Origin: Verrucomicrobiaceae bacterium
GTDB lineage: Bacteria > Verrucomicrobiota > Verrucomicrobiia > Verrucomicrobiales > Verrucomicrobiaceae
Assembly (NCBI GenBank): GCA_027486585.1
Contig: JAIXOU010000122.1
Coordinates: forward strand, 1 to 64,000
Direction: 5' to 3'
DNA: 64,000 nt
Positions 34,035 through 43,300 of this stretch are shown here, piece by piece. Below the pieces are notes generated by a model that was not told where the DNA came from, searched no databases, and was given only the letters and a program-made list of their open reading frames with translations. The translations under genes and the position numbers were made by a program. Positions within the stretch are counted from its first letter, which is position 1. Every line of letters begins with the position of its first letter.

Positions 34035-35025
34035 ATTTTTTCTGCGGCACGATCAGCCACCGACCGGCGGCTAACTGCACCAGATTGAGACAGCGGTTGG
34101 ATTTTGCATCTGGTGGATACGAGACCCAGATCGTGTAGCCTTTGACCAGGGAAGAATTGGCTTCTGTGCCCAGATCCTCGACGATCCAGCGGCCGATGAT
34201 GCTATCTCGCTCGCAGTAAGCATTGAGGAAATCTTCGTTGTCTGAGGAGGTGACTTTCAGAGAGAGATACTTCTTCGCGTCGCTGAACTCATAGTTGTAG
34301 TAGTCATCCAGTTTGACATAAGCGCGGATGAGTTTTGGCGTGGTGGTCTTGGTTTCAGTAAGACGTTTGAATGAGATCTCAGAATAACCCACGAGGCTCT
34401 CCCAGTCGATGACCAAGTGCCCCGTTGGATCCTGCCGCAGAGCGATCTCTAATTTGCCCTCCAGTCGCGCGCTGCGATAGGTTAAAAGTACGATTTCCGT
34501 GCCATCGATCCGGTATCTGCCCTGATCCATGAGAGCGCCGACGACAGGATCAATGCTCTGCTGACGCTCATAGTAATCTTCCATCAACTTACCCACACGT
34601 TGAGGCTCGTGCACATAGATGATTCGATCCCGCCAATTGGGCGTGTCCATGTATTTGCGGATGACTTGAGTGGCCTCGGCAAGCACACTGTTGGCATTGA
34701 TGATCGGTAATACCTCAATGATGGAACGATCCGGCACTAAAGGAGCTTTTGCGTCAAAGCGTGCCGGCGTGGCATCAGCTAGGAGCATGGAGGGTTTTAA
34801 GGGCTTTTGTCTTCCCGGAGCAGCCACGACCACGCTATTCACAGGCAGTGTTCTTTGTTTCCGCAGGGCTTCAGCACGGACATTGAGCTCGGTGACCATG
34901 CGCCGTGATTCCAGAGTCCTGAAGTGGTGACGCCAGCCGACAACCAAGACAAAACCAAGGACAATCAGGAGCGTGCTGGATAACGCCATGAATGCGCGAT
35001 GTGATCCTGAGGTGTGAAGATGCAT
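34033..35025 (-). CDS. Hypothetical membrane-anchored protein
   Basis: A 330-residue protein with one N-terminal TM segment (ALSSTLLIVLGFVLVVGW) after a short cytoplasmic start, then about 285 extracytoplasmic residues with no family recognised by eye. The central part (YMDTPNWRDRIIYVHEPQRV, DPTGHLVIDWESLVGYSEIS) reads as an alpha+beta domain. Its stop codon overlaps the terminator hairpin shared with the ferredoxin gene. Confidence 0.75.
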   Translation of the reverse strand: MHLHTSGSHRAFMALSSTLLIVLGFVLVVGWRHHFRTLESRRMVTELNVRAEALRKQRTLPVNSVVVAAPGRQKPLKPSMLLADATPARFDAKAPLVPDRSIIEVLPIINANSVLAEATQVIRKYMDTPNWRDRIIYVHEPQRVGKLMEDYYERQQSIDPVVGALMDQGRYRIDGTEIVLLTYRSARLEGKLEIALRQDPTGHLVIDWESLVGYSEISFKRLTETKTTTPKLIRAYVKLDDYYNYEFSDAKKYLSLKVTSSDNEDFLNAYCERDSIIGRWIVEDLGTEANSSLVKGYTIWVSYPPDAKSNRCLNLVQLAAGRWLIVPQKK

Positions 35026-35109
35026 GTAGTGACTCTTGGTACTTGCGTAATGGCAATGAAATGAACGAATTTCAAGCGCTTACTCCAACTTCGTGTTTGG
35101 AGATTGTGG

Positions 35110-35183
<74 letters not shown>

Positions 35184-35306
35184 ACCTTATGGCAGAGCAG
35201 TTTTGAGACTGCTCGGCTGGGGTGGCTACTTTGATGAGGGGCGGGGGCTTTGCAACTGACATATGTTCCTGCCAGATATTTTTCTTCCGCCATTCTCGTT
35301 TCGGGT

Positions 35307-36263
35307 TTAGCTCTTGGCGCTCATCTTCGGCACCTGACCGCCACGTAGCCAACCGTGGGCGATGAAGGCGATCCCGATGATGATCATGAAGAGTGAGAAA
35401 AATTGGCCGCGTGTCATTCCCAGGATGGCACTGGCTCCAGAGTCAGGCTGGCGGAAGCACTCCATGCTGATGCGTGCCGCCGCATAAAGGAGGAAGAACA
35501 GCCCTGTTACGATCCCCTGAGGTAGGCGAGGAAAGCCAATGCGGACAGCCAGGAGAATGGCCGAAAGAAACAGACCTTCCGCAAAGGCCTCATAAAGCTG
35601 GGATGGATGCCGAGGATGAAGCATCTCCTCCAGGGCTGCGCGGCTGCCGCCCGTCTTCTCAAACCAGGCAATGATGTCTGGACTGTGCTGAAGCCCCTCA
35701 GGCAGTGAAGGGATGCTGCCGCCTTGTTTGACGAAATCTTCGTGCAGTATCTCGGTCGGGAATTTCACCGCCCAGGGCACATCGGCGACGCGTCCAAAAA
35801 GTTCGCCATTGATGAAATTGGCAATCCGTCCGCAAAAGATCCCCAGGGGTGCCCCACAGACCAAGGTGTCACCAATACCAGCCCATGAAATTCGATGGCG
35901 CCTAGCATACCATAGGCAAAAAAGCGTCACCCCAGCAATGCCGCCATGACTAGCCATGCCGCCCTGATGAATCATCAGGATCCTCCACGGCTCATGCACA
36001 AACAGATCCCAATCATAGAGAAGCATGTATCCGACGCGGCCACCAAGCACGACTCCAAAAAGTGCCACCAAAGTAATAAAGTCGGCGACTTGAGCCTCCT
36101 TGATTTCAGAAAGTCCGCGCTTGGCTAAAAGCAGCATGACCCGATACGCCAAATAGAACCCCAGCACATAAGCCAAGCCGTACCAATGCAGCGCAATGCT
36201 GTCGGTGAAACGGATCAAATGCGGGCTAAGGTCGTGCAGATAAAAGGCTATGATAGATATCAT
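35307..36263 (-). CDS. lgt: Phosphatidylglycerol:prolipoprotein diacylglyceryl transferase
   Basis: Inner-membrane enzyme that adds diacylglycerol to the lipobox Cys of prolipoproteins. It has 318 residues and about seven TM segments. Signature HGGIAG after GGMAS, the Lgt signature GRIANFINGELFGR, and HPSQLYEAFAEG near residue 220 are all present. An insert of about 35 residues (KQGGSIPSLPEGLQHSPDII) precedes the HPSQLYE motif, as in some longer homologues. Confidence 0.95.
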   Translation of the reverse strand: MISIIAFYLHDLSPHLIRFTDSIALHWYGLAYVLGFYLAYRVMLLLAKRGLSEIKEAQVADFITLVALFGVVLGGRVGYMLLYDWDLFVHEPWRILMIHQGGMASHGGIAGVTLFCLWYARRHRISWAGIGDTLVCGAPLGIFCGRIANFINGELFGRVADVPWAVKFPTEILHEDFVKQGGSIPSLPEGLQHSPDIIAWFEKTGGSRAALEEMLHPRHPSQLYEAFAEGLFLSAILLAVRIGFPRLPQGIVTGLFFLLYAAARISMECFRQPDSGASAILGMTRGQFFSLFMIIIGIAFIAHGWLRGGQVPKMSAKS

Positions 36264-36332
36264 GGTAAAAGGGATTGGTGAACGTTCATCGTGCGGCCTC
36301 GTGGGCTAGATCGCTTCTGCGATCAACTGGCC

Positions 36333-37844
36333 TCAAGCCCCCAATTGCCGTGCCCACTCGATAGCGCGCAGCATGCCGGTAGCTTTGTTGACCGTTTCTT
36401 GATACTCGCTGGCAGGATCTGAGTCAGCCACGACTCCCGCACCTGCCTGCACATAAGCTTTGCCATCCTTTACCACACAGGTGCGCAGGGCGATACAGCT
36501 ATCCAAATTGCCATCAAAGCCGAAATAGCCCACGGCACCTGCATACGCGCAGCGCTTGCTCTTTTCCACCTCGTTGATGATGGCCATGGCGCGCACCTTT
36601 GGACTGCCGCTGACCGTGCCGGCAGGGAAGGTGGCACGCATCACGTCATAGGCGTTTTTATCCTCACGCAGATGGCCGTCCACATTGCTGACGATGTGCA
36701 TCACATGGCTGTAGCGCTCGATAATCATGAGATCACTCACCTTGACCGTGCCATAATCTGCCACGCGACCGACGTCGTTTCTGGCCAAATCAACGAGCAT
36801 GATGTGTTCGGCACGCTCCTTTGGATCATTCAGCAGTTCGTCTGCCAAAGCGTCATCTTCACTGCGGGTCTTTCCCCTCCAGCGCGTGCCAGCGATTGGG
36901 CGGATGTCGATGCGACCGTCCAGACATTTGACATGAACCTCAGGTGAGCTGCCCACCAAAGAAAAGCCTGAAGGCAGATCCAGGCAGAACATGTAGGGGG
37001 ATGGATTCACGTGACGCAGGGCACGGAATAGATCAATGCTGCTGCCGTTGTAGTCCGTCTCAAACCGCTGAGAAGGCACGCCTTGGAAGATGTCACCCGC
37101 GCCGATGTATTCCTTCATCTTCATCACCATGCCCTCATACTCCGCACGCGTGGTATTGCTTACCGGTGGTGGCAACTGCTCCGTTTTTACTGGCGCAAAG
37201 GTTTGCAGTGGCTTCACCGTGAGTGGCTTGGAGAGCTTTGTGATGACGTCCTGAATCTGTACCCGAGCCCATTCGTAAGCGGCCTCCAGCGTGGCATGTT
37301 CCTTGGTGTGCACATTGGCCACCAGTGAAAGCCGCCGTGTGCGGTGGTCAAAGATGAGCACCGTGTCTGTCAACATAAAGACCATGTCTGGCAGCCCCAG
37401 TTCATCCTTGGGAGGCGCGGAAAGAGTCGGTTCAAAGAAGCGCACCATGTCATAGGCCAGATAGCCCACCGCACCGCCATGAAAGACCGGTATCGTGTGC
37501 GCTTCCGCAGGCTGATAGGGTTCCATGATCAGGCGCAGTTCCTCCAATGGATCCGTCTGAGTCGTGTAAGAGCGGGTTTTTCCACGCTCCTCGATCTCGA
37601 TCTCATGCCCTCGAGCCGTGAAGATCAATCGTGGTGAACTGCCGAGAAGGGAATAACGACCCGAGTGCTGGGTCAGTTCCGCCGACTCCAAAAGAAAAGC
37701 ACAGCGGCCATCATGGATCTTTTGGAAGGCCGAAAGTGGCGTCTCATAATCAGCTGCCAGTTCCGCCACCACGGGCACGAGGTTGCCTTTCGCAGCAAGG
37801 GCGCAAAAGCTGTCAAAGTCGGGCTGGAGATGCAGATCAGGCAT
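36333..37844 (-). CDS. trpE: Anthranilate synthase component I
   Basis: Converts chorismate plus ammonia/glutamine to anthranilate, the first step of tryptophan synthesis. It has 503 residues. The N-terminal LLES motif (CAFLLESAEL), linked to tryptophan feedback, is present. The chorismate-binding domain has GDIFQGVPSQRFETD, IRPIAGTRWRG, EHIMLVDLARNDVGRV, and TFPAGTVSGSPKVRAM. No trpG is adjacent and no leader peptide with Trp codons was recognised in the 155 bp upstream. Confidence 0.95.
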   Translation of the reverse strand: MPDLHLQPDFDSFCALAAKGNLVPVVAELAADYETPLSAFQKIHDGRCAFLLESAELTQHSGRYSLLGSSPRLIFTARGHEIEIEERGKTRSYTTQTDPLEELRLIMEPYQPAEAHTIPVFHGGAVGYLAYDMVRFFEPTLSAPPKDELGLPDMVFMLTDTVLIFDHRTRRLSLVANVHTKEHATLEAAYEWARVQIQDVITKLSKPLTVKPLQTFAPVKTEQLPPPVSNTTRAEYEGMVMKMKEYIGAGDIFQGVPSQRFETDYNGSSIDLFRALRHVNPSPYMFCLDLPSGFSLVGSSPEVHVKCLDGRIDIRPIAGTRWRGKTRSEDDALADELLNDPKERAEHIMLVDLARNDVGRVADYGTVKVSDLMIIERYSHVMHIVSNVDGHLREDKNAYDVMRATFPAGTVSGSPKVRAMAIINEVEKSKRCAYAGAVGYFGFDGNLDSCIALRTCVVKDGKAYVQAGAGVVADSDPASEYQETVNKATGMLRAIEWARQLGA

Positions 37845-38023
37845 GGTGGTAAAACGGCCTTTACCATGAATGCGATTCTCCCAACGAGCAAGCGCAGGCG
37901 CTCAGGAACGCCAATCTCAACTCTCGAACGTAGAAATGATCCTGGCGTTCATGAATAATCTTGCCTAGAACCGGACTTTCATGAAAGTAACTGGCAGCAA
38001 CTTTGTACTCTTTAGCTCGTCTT

Positions 38024-38830
38024 ATGAAATATACTTTGATTCCTCTTGGCCTACTTGGGCTTGTTACTTGGGCCGGTCTCGCTCAAGACACGGTGAAACC
38101 AGCTCCTCTTAAGGTGCTGATGGTCACAGGAGGCTGCTGCCATGATTATGAAAATCAGAAGCTCATCTTGGCTGAAGGACTCAGCGCACGTGCCAACGTG
38201 GAGTTTACCGTTGTTCATGAAGAAGGACCAGAAGGAAAGAAGGACAAGTCTCACCGGATTAGCCTTTATGAAAAGGATGATTGGGCCAAAGGCTATGACC
38301 TTGTCCTCCATAATGAATGCTTCGGCGCAGTCACAGATGTGGCTTTTGTTGAGCGGATTGCCAAGGCTCACAAAGACGGTGTGCCTGCTGTGATGCTGCA
38401 TTGTTCTGCGCACAGCTACCGAGCTGCAGCGACGGACGAATGGCGTAAATGCGTGGGGCAGACCTCCATGAGTCATGAAAAAAACCGTGATTTATTGGTG
38501 AAGAACATCAAGCCTGAGCATCCAGTCATGAAAGGTTTCCCCATGGAGTGGAATGACCCGAAAGACGAGCTTTATAAAAATGAAAAGCTGTGGGAAAACT
38601 TTGTTCCTCTGGCCCAAGCTTACGGCGAGGATACTCAAAAGGATCATGCTCTTGTTTGGGTCAACACCTATGGCAAAGCCAAGGTGTTTGGCACCACAAT
38701 GGGCCACAATAACGAAACCATGACCCATGAGGTCTTTCTCGATCTTGTAGCTCGGGGCCTGCTCTGGGCCTGCGGCAAGCTGACCGATGAAGGTAAGCCC
38801 ACTCCAGGTTACGAGGCCCAGCAGAAGTAA
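38024..38830 (+). CDS. ThuA domain-containing exported protein
   Basis: A 268-residue protein from the start at 38024 (MKYTLIPLGLLGLVTWAGLA, signal peptide); an ATG at 38003 adds seven residues. The ThuA-like glutamine-amidotransferase fold is shown by LKVLMVTGGCCHDYENQK, LHNECFGAVTDVAFVERIA, VMLHCSAHSYR and KAKVFGTTMGHNNETM. ThuA proteins are linked to trehalose and other sugar catabolism and are abundant in this phylum. It is a single gene, divergent from trpE. Confidence 0.93.
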   Translation: MKYTLIPLGLLGLVTWAGLAQDTVKPAPLKVLMVTGGCCHDYENQKLILAEGLSARANVEFTVVHEEGPEGKKDKSHRISLYEKDDWAKGYDLVLHNECFGAVTDVAFVERIAKAHKDGVPAVMLHCSAHSYRAAATDEWRKCVGQTSMSHEKNRDLLVKNIKPEHPVMKGFPMEWNDPKDELYKNEKLWENFVPLAQAYGEDTQKDHALVWVNTYGKAKVFGTTMGHNNETMTHEVFLDLVARGLLWACGKLTDEGKPTPGYEAQQK

Positions 38831-39100
38831 TCACTTAGCCTCCCGACTAACTTGCCCTAGAGTTACGCGAAGTTTCGCCCGCCATGGATGATATGAGACT
38901 GTTCGTGATTCGAGTTTCTAATCACAGGATTCACAGGAATGGGTTCAGACCTGTAAATCATGTCTTTCTGTTTTCCTGTAAAATTGAGTCTCCAGTTGCT
39001 TTGTTGTCTTCGACTTATAAGGCCAAAGTTACTCTTCGTTGCACATCCCACGCCCCGTGGATTGTCTGCTAGAAACAGGAATGGAAGATCGTTGAGTTGC

Positions 39101-39187
39101 GCCAGGGCTTGGTTTTACAAGCCTTCTTCGACTCGAAGCGGCTGTGTCTTGGGTGACACCGCCCGAGAGGCGAAAAGCCTTGTGGAA
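39101..39187. repeat. Cluster of short hairpins (REP-like intergenic repeat)
   Basis: Consecutive inverted repeats: GGCTTG (39106) with CAAGCC (39118); CTTCG-ACT-CGAAG (39126-39138); GTGTC (39143) with GACAC (39155). The block looks like a structured dispersed repeat. No second copy was found in this window, so the repeat status is inference. Confidence 0.4.
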
Positions 39188-39348
39188 TGAATGACGGATG
39201 CAAATCGGCGGTCAGCCATTCCTGTTTTAGGCTTAGCTCTTGATTGGCGTGACTGGTGATTCAGGCACGTCCGCCTGTTTTCTTGGCAAACCACCGCCCA
39301 GATGAGGATGTCGGTGTCATCCCGATTGGCTGGTGTGTCTATTCTTCG

Positions 39349-39429
39349 CTGAATTCAATCATGCGAAAGGGTTTCGAAGACGCAACCGCCGAGCCATGGG
39401 CCGCCGTCGCAGGGGGAACAGATTTGGCC
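39349..39429 (-). pseudogene. mnmA: Remnant of mnmA 3' end (attachment-site-like duplicate)
   Basis: From the stop codon at 39355-39357 through 39429, 60 of 75 bases match the 3' end of the intact mnmA (46514-46588) without gaps. A few more match past the stop with one indel. The decayed translation CDGGPWLGGCVFETLSHD corresponds to [18 protein letters not shown] of MnmA. Similarity ends sharply at 39429. The orientation is the same as intact mnmA, 7.16 kb away. Confidence 0.85.
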
Positions 39430-39496
39430 AGGTCCCATCGTCTCCCCCGTCTCTGGGACGAGTTGATCCGGTCCAGAGGTGATTTCCTCTGTCGCG

Positions 39497-39893
39497 GACT
39501 TAACTTTTTCCGTGACGGACAAAACCTTTTCCGTCACCGACCCAACTCATTCCGTGACGGACTTAACCTTTTCGTCGCGGACAAAACCTTTTCCCTTTCG
39601 GATCAAAGTCAGTCCATCAGGGACCAAACCTTTTCCGTCGCGGACCAAAGTCAGTCCACTAGGGACTTAACCTTTTCCATGACGGACCAAACCTTTTCGT
39701 CTGGGAGAAAAGCTTTTCCGTGACGGAGTAAAGTCATTCGCCATCCGACCAAAGTCTTTCCCCTCTGGACCAAAGTCTTTCCCCTCTGGACCAAACCTTT
39801 TCCGTCGCAGACCAAAGTCAGTCCGCTTTGTAGTAAACCTTTTCCGTTGTGGACCAAACCTTTTCAGCTTCGGTTTAAGCGCTGTTCGTTGCG
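39497..39893. repeat. Degenerate tandem array, 21-bp period, about 19 units
   Basis: Units start at 39497, 39518, 39539, 39560, then 39580, 39601, 39622, 39643, 39664, 39685, then 39706, 39726, 39747, 39768, 39789, 39810, 39831, 39852 and 39873. Two units are 20 bp. Common forms are GACCAAACCTTTTCCGTCGC and GACCAAAGTCAGTCC or GTCTTTCC in the same positions. The units at 39747 and 39768 are identical. Many junctions form the small palindrome TCCGTGACGGA. Frames through it read as heptad repeats (for example TFSVADQ), but 20-bp units break the frame. Confidence 0.88.
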
Positions 39894-40053
39894 TTTAACC
39901 CCATCAAAGTCAGTCATGTTGGTCTTTCCGCGCGTGAGAGCTTTTGCGAGTTCTTCGCGGGACTATCGGCGCTTCTTTCTCTGAGGCAGCCCTTGGTTCC
40001 GGAATCATTTTCTTTAACAAATACGAAGCTTTTGAATCAATGAGCAAGTTTTC

Positions 40054-40081
40054 TTGACTCCACTGATCTCGGGACTAATTA
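40054..40081 (+). promoter_or_regulatory. Candidate sigma-70-type promoter with adjacent inverted repeat
   Basis: TTGACT at 40054 and TAATTA at 40076, spacer 16 bp. The -10 region overlaps the inverted repeat ACTAAT (40074) / ATTAGT (40087), which could be an operator. It would drive the HsdM-like ORF at 40167 and possibly the giant gene at 40362. Sequence match only. Confidence 0.35.
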
Positions 40082-40166
40082 AACGGATTAGTAATACAAT
40101 GACCGAGAGATCCCACTTAACTCCACCCTGCCGATCTCTCACGATCTAAAACTTGAAGAACTAACC

Positions 40167-40238
40167 ATGTTCGTAACGCTATCCCAAGAAACCAACCCGT
40201 CGATCGGCCAATGGATCTGGGAAGCAGCCCAGAATTAG
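40167..40238 (+). pseudogene. Short ORF resembling the N-terminus of a type I restriction methylase (HsdM) remnant
   Basis: Twenty-three codons then TAG. The peptide contains NPSIGQWIWEAAQ, which resembles the opening of HsdM subunits (pattern I-x-Q-W-I-W-x-A-A, normally followed by an IRG...DAPKYKDYI block that is absent). A GAAG purine stretch lies just upstream. It is interpreted as the stump of a deleted hsdM gene. The similarity is short and from memory of the family, so this is tentative. Confidence 0.35.
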
Positions 40239-40361
40239 CCGCCAACCTCCAGGTTATCCAAGACAATGATTACCCTCAGGAGAAGAAGGCCTGAAACAGA
40301 CTTCACACAGTTCTGATCCCATCCTCGCATAGCTAGTAACCTTCTCCGTTATCATTTCTCT

Positions 40362-43300
40362 ATGTTCTTGCGATCGCGCCAACACTCATCTCTCGCAGAC
40401 TGCTTCCGAGTTGTCATTGCTCTCACCCTTTTATCAATAGCAACTCAAACCGAGGCCGCTCCTTCGTTAAGCAACCTGACCGTGGTGCAACGCCCTGGAA
40501 CGAGGCTTGTTGATTTGACCTATAACTTGTTAGCTCCAGGTTTGACTTCGGTAACTATTAAGTTGGAAATTTCCAGTGACGGAGGCGCAACATGGACGGT
40601 GCCTGCCGTGAGTGCTACTGGCGCAGTAGGTGAAAGTGTAATTCCTGGTAACACCAAGGCCATTGTTTGGAATGCTGGTGCTGATTGGCCGGGAAACATG
40701 AGTAACCAGGTTCGCTTTCGACTGACCGTTGATGAAGGCTTTGCACATATTCCAAGCGGTTCATTCACAATGGGGCGGACGAGCGGCGATACGGACAGCG
40801 ATGCGCCTCCCGTGACGGTGACAGTCAGCGAGTTTTACATGCAAAAGACCGAGACTACTAAAGCACAGTGGGATGAGGTAAGAGCTTGGGCCGTAAACAA
40901 CGGCTATAATGATTTACCTTCGGGTGGCGGCAAAGATTCGAACCATCCGGTGCAGAGGGTGACCTGGTGGGATGTGGTGAAATGGTGCAATGCACGAAGT
41001 GAAAAAGAGGGTCTAACACCGGTTTATAAAACTTCTGGTGCAATCATGAAGACAGGCGCTACCGAGCCAGCGGTAAACTGGAGCGCTAATGGCTACCGAC
41101 TTCCGACGGAGGCGGAGTGGGAAAAAGCAGCCCGAGGTGGGGTGAGCGGGCAGCGTTTTCCGTGGAATACGGACACGATCAGTCACACGTTCGCGAACTA
41201 CTACGGGAGTAATAACTACGCGTTTGACCTGAGCCCGGTCAACAATTATCACCCGAGCTATACAGCGGGCGGCATGCCTTACACCTCACCGGTGGGTAGC
41301 TTTGCAGCTAATGGTTATGGGTTGCATGACATGGCAGGAAATGTGTGGGAGTGGTGCTCGGACTGGTATGGCAACTATACTGATGGGGCCACTGATCCTA
41401 AGGGAGCGGCTTCGGGCACGCACCGTGTGGGCCGGGGCGGCAGTTGGCCAAATGCCTCGATTTACTGCCGCATTGCTTGCCGTAACTGGCTTATGCCTGA
41501 CGGCTATGGCCACGACGTTGGTTTTCGCCCAGCCAGAATTCTTGGCCCATACAGTGGCAATTCAGCTTTATCTCAAATTAACACAATTGCCGTCACAGCT
41601 TCGCAGCGGGCTGCCTCCAAGCTGGTGGATATCTCTTATGATTTAGCAGCGCCCGATTTTGCTTCAATGGCGGTCATCTTAGAGATCTCTAGCGATGGCG
41701 GAGCCACTTGGACAGTGCCGGTGACTTCAGCCACTGGGGCGGTCGGATTAGGTATAGCTCCTGGCACGGGGAAGTCCATCGTCTGGAACGCCGGCACGGA
41801 CTGGCCGCGGAGCTACAGCAGCCAGATGCGCTTCCGAGTGACGGCAGCAAATGGGGCTCCAGCTGGTTTCTCGTTCATCCCAGCTGGCAGCTTCACCATA
41901 GGCTCAAGCAGTGGGGGTACGTTTGCGGACGCCCCGTCAGTGAGTGTCGTGGTTAGCGGATTCGTGATCCAGCAAAAGGAAACCACCAAGGCTCAGTGGG
42001 ACGAGGTGAGGACATGGAGTCTGAGCAATGGTTACACTGACCTGTCCGCAGGTGCGGGCAAAGCACCAAATCATCCCGTGCAGACTGTGACCTGGTGGGA
42101 TGTGGTGAAGTGGTGCAATGCGCGGAGTGAGAAAGAGGGGCGAACACCGGTTTATAGAACTTCTGGTGCTGTCATGAAGACGGGCACGAACGAGCCAGAG
42201 GTGAACTGGAGTGCCAATGGCTACCGCCTACCGACGGAGGCTGAGTGGGAGAAAGCAGCACGTGGCGGTGCGAGTGTGAAGCCCTTCCCGTGGGGCACAG
42301 ACACGATTAGCCACACGCTGGCGAACTATTACGGGAGTAGTAGCTACGCGTTTGACCTGAGCCCGATCAACAATTATCACCAAAGCTACATGGCGGGTGG
42401 CATGCCTTACACTTCACCGGTGGGTAGCTTTGCAGCCAATGGTTATGGGTTGCATGACATGGCAGGAAATGTGTGGGAGTGGTGCTCGGACTGGTATGCC
42501 GCAGGCAGCTACATGGCAGGGACCACCGATCCTCGGGGGCCAGCTACGGGCACTTACCGGGTGCGGCGTGGCGGCAGTTGGAGCTTCGACTCACTCCGCT
42601 GCCATGCCGCCTTCCGCGGCCCTAATAACTCTCCGGGCGTTCCGAATAACGACGTTGGTTTCCGCTCGGCGCTTAGTTCAGTCTCAAATACGGCTATCGG
42701 TAGCGCCGAGATAAGCAATATCAGCGTTGATACATCGGACGCATCCGCCGTGAGCTCTCCGACTGCTGTTAGTATAACCACTTCAGGCTCGACTCTGGGT
42801 GGTGTCGTTACCGCTGCTGGCGGCGCTATTATCACAGAACGCGGAGTTGTGTATTCCGACATGGAGACCAATGCTGATCCTCTCATGGGAGGCACAGGTG
42901 TGACAAAGGTTGTGGCCACTGGCACGACGGACATCTTTACCACTGAGGTTACCGGCCTGATTCAGGGCACGAGCTACAGCTTCAAGGCTTACATTACCAA
43001 CAGTCAGGGGACAACTTACACTAGCGTAGCCTCTTTTACGACCCTGAGCACTAACGCCGACCTGCGTGCTCTAACCTTGAGTAGCGGAACACTGAGTCCG
43101 GCATTCGAAAGAGGTACGACCATCTACGCCGCGAATGTCAGTAATGCCACAACGTCGACCATAATTACGCCGACACGGGCTCAGGCCAATGCGACAGTTG
43201 AGGTGCGTGCCAACTATGGCACCTATGCTGCCGTTACCAATGGTAATCCAAGCGCATCGTTGGATCTGAATGAAGGAATGAACACCGTATTTGTTAGGGT

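Larger units (their letters stand above)
38831..40361. other. Gene-poor region, 1.5 kb, with gene remnants and repeats
   Basis: No intact gene is supported. In order it contains a small inverted repeat (ACAGGAA at 38933 with TTCCTGT at 38973), a cluster of hairpins at 39101-39187, a decayed mnmA 3' end at 39349-39429, a 21-bp-period array at 39497-39893, a candidate promoter near 40054-40081, and a 23-codon ORF resembling the N-terminus of HsdM at 40167-40238. ORFs drawn through the array have no supporting features. Confidence 0.75.

Noticed and set aside
37845-38002. Tryptophan attenuator upstream of trpE
   Set aside because: No leader peptide with clustered Trp codons and no convincing alternative hairpins were seen.
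39256-39723. Plus-strand ORF through the 21-bp array (heptad-like repeats), and similar ORFs on the minus strand
   Set aside because: The array is open in several frames because of its 21-bp period. The ORF also runs through the decayed mnmA fragment, and 20-bp units shift the frame.
39497-39893. CRISPR array
   Set aside because: Units are directly adjacent with no unique spacers, the repeats are degenerate and no cas genes are present.
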